From NCBI GenBank assembly GCA_965204915.1, contig OZ242023.1, positions 4,154,001-4,218,000 on the forward strand: DNA of 64,000 nucleotides, given 5' to 3'. The translations under genes were made by a program, and so were the position numbers. How positions within the stretch are numbered: the stretch's first letter is position 1; the number at the start of each line of letters is the position of its first letter. Source of the DNA: HK1 sp965204915 (lineage in GTDB: Bacteria > Pseudomonadota > Gammaproteobacteria > HK1). Below the pieces are notes generated by a model that had not been told where the DNA came from, ran no database searches, and saw only the letters and a list, made by a program, of their open reading frames with translations. This document shows, in pieces, positions 61,286 through 64,000 of the stretch.

Positions 61286-62499
61286 GGCTTGGCCGGGAAC
61301 GCATCGCCGGGCGGCTGCCGGCGGGCGCCGTCTTCCGCGCCTTTCTCGCGCTCGGCCTGACCTCCTTCGGGGGGCCGGTGGCCCATATCGGCTACTTCCG
61401 CGAGGCGTTCGTGGTCCGCCGGGCGTGGATGGACGAGCGCGGCTACGCGGACCTCGTCGCCCTGTGCCAGATGCTGCCCGGGCCGACGTCGAGCCAGGTC
61501 GGGATCGGGATCGGCCTCACGAAGGCCGGCCTCGCCGGTGCGTTCGCGGCCTGGCTGGGCTTCACCGCGCCGTCGGCGGTCGCGCTCGTCGCGCTCGGCT
61601 ACGGGGTCGTCGCATTCGAGGACGTGATTCCGGCGGGTCTTCTGCGCGGCCTCGAAGCGGTCGTGGTGGCGGTGGTGGCCCAGGCGCTGTGGGGCATGGC
61701 CCGGACGCTGTGCCCCGATCCTCCCCGGGTCACCGTCGCGGTGCTCGCCGCCGCCGCGGTGCTCGGCCTCGGCGGCTCCCCGGTCCAGGTGGCGGTGATC
61801 GTCGCCGGGGGGCTGGCCGGGCTCCTGCTCCTGCGTGTCGAGGACCTTTCCCCGCCTGTCCCGGCGCGGACCGCGCCGGCGCCGGTGACGGCGGCGGCAT
61901 CGCTCGCGCTCTTCTTCGTCCTGCTCGTCCTCCTGCCCGTGCTTGCCGCGACCTGGCCCTCGCAGGGTCTCGCCCTCGCCGACAGCTTCTACCGCTCCGG
62001 CTCCCTGGTGTTCGGTGGGGGGCACGTCGTGCTGCCGCTGCTGGAAGCGGAGGTGCTGCCGCCGGGCTGGGTGTCGGAAGACGCCTTCCTCGCCGGATAC
62101 GGCGCCGCCCAGGCGGTGCCGGGTCCGCTCTTCACCTTCGCCGCCTACCTGGGAACGGTGATGGAGACCCCGCCCGCGGGATGGGCGGGGGGACTGATCT
62201 GCCTGTCCGCCATCTTCGCGCCGTCCTTCCTGCTGGTCGTCGGCACGCTCCCGTACTGGAACGCGCTACGTCGCCTGGAGGCAGCCCGCCGCGCGATGCT
62301 CGGCGTCAACGCCGCCGTCGTCGGCCTCCTGCTCGCGGCCCTCTACGATCCGGTGTGGACGAGCGGGGTGCGCTCGGCGGGCGATTTCGTCCTCGCCCTC
62401 GCCGCGTTCGCCCTGCTCGCCTCCTGGAAGCTGCCGCCCTGGCTGGTGGTGATCCTCGGCGCCCTTGCGGGATGGGCGGTGGAGGCCTTGGCCGGGTAG
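61282..62499 (+). CDS. chrA: Chromate transporter ChrA (two-domain)
   Basis: 405 aa starting with TTG at 61282, overlapping the previous stop. Two homologous CHR halves: LGLTSFGGPVAHIGYFREAFV with ALCQMLPGPTSSQVGIGIG, and SGSLVFGGGHVVLPLLEAEV with GYGAAQAVPGPLFTFAAYLG. About 10 to 12 membrane helices. Known ChrA proteins export chromate or move sulfate; here the function is by family only. A terminator follows. Confidence 0.92.
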   Translation: MRLGRERIAGRLPAGAVFRAFLALGLTSFGGPVAHIGYFREAFVVRRAWMDERGYADLVALCQMLPGPTSSQVGIGIGLTKAGLAGAFAAWLGFTAPSAVALVALGYGVVAFEDVIPAGLLRGLEAVVVAVVAQALWGMARTLCPDPPRVTVAVLAAAAVLGLGGSPVQVAVIVAGGLAGLLLLRVEDLSPPVPARTAPAPVTAAASLALFFVLLVLLPVLAATWPSQGLALADSFYRSGSLVFGGGHVVLPLLEAEVLPPGWVSEDAFLAGYGAAQAVPGPLFTFAAYLGTVMETPPAGWAGGLICLSAIFAPSFLLVVGTLPYWNALRRLEAARRAMLGVNAAVVGLLLAALYDPVWTSGVRSAGDFVLALAAFALLASWKLPPWLVVILGALAGWAVEALAG

Positions 62500-62500
62500 C

Positions 62501-62531
62501 GGCCGGCCCGCAGTCGCGGGCGGCCTCTTTT
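62501..62531 (+). terminator. Rho-independent terminator after chrA
   Basis: GGCCGGCCCGC, loop AGTC, GCGGGCGGCC with one bulged base, followed by TCTTTT. It lies 2 bp after the chrA stop and touches the stop of the convergent usp gene. Confidence 0.7.
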
Positions 62532-63016
62532 CAGGGCAGGGGAACGATGAGGGTCGGCACGCGCGAGCGCCTCAGTACGCTCTTCGCCACCCCTCCCAGG
62601 AAGGTATGGCTGAGCCCCTTCTCGTGCGCCCCCATCACGATGAGATCGCACCCCAGCTTGACCGAGGTCTTGAGGATCTCCTCGGCCGGATAGGATTCGA
62701 CGACCTCGATGGACTTGATCCGGTCGCGGACCTTTCGATCCTCGGGGCTTTGCTGCGACCAGAACGTGTCCTGCTGCTTCATGACCTCCGAGCGGACGTT
62801 CCGAACCCGCTCCTGGAGGGCCTCGTGGCGCTTGCCGGCATCCATCAGGAAGCCCTGGATGGTCACCTTGGCGTCGTTGGAGAGCTCTTCCACCACGTGT
62901 AGCACGTGCATGTCGGCGCCGGTCAGCTTCGCCAGCCAGGCGGCATAGCGGAGCGCCACGTTGGAGTTCTCCGACAGGTCGCTGCAATACAGGAGCTTGC
63001 GCACTTCCGCGGGCAT
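62531..63016 (-). CDS. Universal stress protein, UspA/TeaD-like
   Basis: 161 aa. Usp fold with the ATP-binding loop GAHEKGLSHTFLGGVAKSVLRRSRVPTLIV (G-x2-G-x9-G pattern). An insertion (LMDAGKRHEALQERVRNVRSEVM) sits at mid-length. It follows the TRAP permease on the same strand, as TeaD does in the TeaABC compatible-solute TRAP operon, so it may tune that transporter. Confidence 0.85.
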   Translation of the reverse strand: MPAEVRKLLYCSDLSENSNVALRYAAWLAKLTGADMHVLHVVEELSNDAKVTIQGFLMDAGKRHEALQERVRNVRSEVMKQQDTFWSQQSPEDRKVRDRIKSIEVVESYPAEEILKTSVKLGCDLIVMGAHEKGLSHTFLGGVAKSVLRRSRVPTLIVPLP

Positions 63017-63076
63017 GGGTCGGGTTCCTCCACGGTGGCCGGCAGCGCCGGCACGGTTGCCGGGCGCCGCCGGTCG

Positions 63077-64000
63077 TCAGTATCCCAGGGCCCTGGGCAG
63101 CCAGAGGGAGATCTCCGGCACGTAGGCGATGATGAACACCGCGATCACCGCGACCAGCGCGAAGGGGATGGCGCGCACCGATATCTCCTCGATGGACGAG
63201 TTGGATATGCCTGACGCGATGAACAGGTTCTCCCCGAGCGGTGGGGTCTGGAAGCCGATCTCGCAGCAACAGACCATGACGATGCCGAAGTGCAGCGGGT
63301 CGATTCCCAGGTTGTAGGCGATCGGCAGCAGCACCGGGGTCAGGATCAGGATGGTGGCCAGCGTCTCCATGAACATGCCGACGAACAGCAGGAAGAAGAT
63401 GAGCATGGCCCAGATCAGGAAGATGTTGTCCGTCACGTTCAACATCGCCTCGGCGATGATGGCGGGGATCTCGTTCTCCACCAGCAAACGCCCGAAGACC
63501 GTCGCCGTGAACAGGATCAGCAGCACCCGGCCGGTCAGCCAGGTGGTCGTTTGCAGGGAGTGGAAGAGGTTCTCCATCTTCAACTCCCGGTGCACGAAGA
63601 AACCGATGACCAGCGTGTAGAAGATGGCCACGATGGCCGATTCGGTCGGCGTGAAGAAGCCGGTGTAGATGCCGCCGAGGATGACCAGCGGCGCCAGGAT
63701 CGACCAGAAGCCGGCGGTGAACGCGCGGCCGATGTTGCCCAGCGACCAGCCCTCCGCCGTCCCCTTGTAACCGTACCTCCGGCACAGGATGTAGTTCATG
63801 ATCAGCAGGCTCAGCGCCAGCAGCAGGCCCGGGAAGACGCCGGCGATGAACAGCTTGGGGATGGACACCGACTGGAATTCGCCGAACTTGTCGACCGCCT
63901 CCGGGGACGGGTTCATGCCCAGGGCCGAGATGCCGAAGATGACCATGGGAATGGACGGCGGGATGACGACGCCGAGACCGCCCGAGGACGCGGTGATCGC
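63077..64000 (-). CDS. dctM: TRAP transporter large permease DctM, cut by window edge
   Basis: The frame is open to base 64000, reading ITASSGGLGVVIPPSIPMVI at the edge. Visible part about 307 residues, with DctM motifs GIYTGFFTPTESAIVAIFYTL, ATVFGRLLVENEIPA, and IGFQTPPLGENLFIASGIS, ending WLPRALGY. The N-terminal half lies outside. Downstream on the same strand is the Usp gene. Confidence 0.9.
   Translation of the reverse strand, partial: AITASSGGLGVVIPPSIPMVIFGISALGMNPSPEAVDKFGEFQSVSIPKLFIAGVFPGLLLALSLLIMNYILCRRYGYKGTAEGWSLGNIGRAFTAGFWSILAPLVILGGIYTGFFTPTESAIVAIFYTLVIGFFVHRELKMENLFHSLQTTTWLTGRVLLILFTATVFGRLLVENEIPAIIAEAMLNVTDNIFLIWAMLIFFLLFVGMFMETLATILILTPVLLPIAYNLGIDPLHFGIVMVCCCEIGFQTPPLGENLFIASGISNSSIEEISVRAIPFALVAVIAVFIIAYVPEISLWLPRALGY

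Overview
The window is GC-rich DNA from a Gram-negative bacterium, most likely a Pseudomonadota (Proteobacteria) member. Evidence: leuS and lptE are adjacent, ttcA is present, and there are TRAP transporters, Rieske oxygenases and a GMC oxidoreductase, a mix typical of heterotrophic (often marine or host-associated) alpha/gammaproteobacteria. I cannot place it to genus from sequence alone.

Bases 1-21000 are a defence island. A histidine-kinase-like ATPase and a receiver protein with a C-terminal HEPN-like RNase motif (1-1832, plus strand) converge on a long minus-strand series. In transcription order this is: a 1510-aa STAND-type NTPase with an N-terminal nuclease-like segment, two small translationally coupled ORFs, a type III-like restriction subunit, an AAA-PD-(D/E)XK protein, a HicA toxin, a DUF4258/YgiT toxin-antitoxin-like pair, a DNA methyltransferase, Vsr and a Dcm-type cytosine methylase. 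The AAA-PD-(D/E)XK gene occurs twice (7884-9518 and 18838-20472) and brackets the restriction/STAND block. A 175-bp MITE-like element lies just upstream of the STAND gene.

Bases 20700-33700 hold a truncated HupE/UreJ-type membrane gene, a very large tandem UvrA (four ABC ATPase heads), a PD-(D/E)XK protein, an AT-richer methyltransferase followed by a decayed partner gene (probably its restriction enzyme), and a VanA-like Rieske oxygenase with a detached ferredoxin domain. Pieces of the uvrA 5' region are duplicated upstream of the Rieske gene.

Bases 34000-48400 are core and central metabolism: enol-lactonase-like hydrolase, ttcA, a VOC protein, leuS, lptE, an IS3-family remnant, an aminotransferase, a TauE/SafE permease, alanine dehydrogenase, a GMC oxidoreductase and phosphate acetyltransferase. 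From 48600 to the end come a Fic protein, a complete TRAP operon (dctPQM), an SGNH hydrolase, and a catabolic cluster. That cluster comprises a glutamine-synthetase-like ligase and a MetX-like hydrolase divergent from two coupled Rieske oxygenases, then a D-2-hydroxyacid dehydrogenase and a chromate transporter. A UspA protein and a second TRAP permease run off the right edge.

A window-wide peculiarity is in-frame, low-complexity, minisatellite-like insertions in otherwise conserved proteins (Mod, Res, UvrA, DctM, Pta, N-terminus of TtcA, upstream of LptE). Similar short tandem repeats and REP/dRS3-like palindromes occur between genes.
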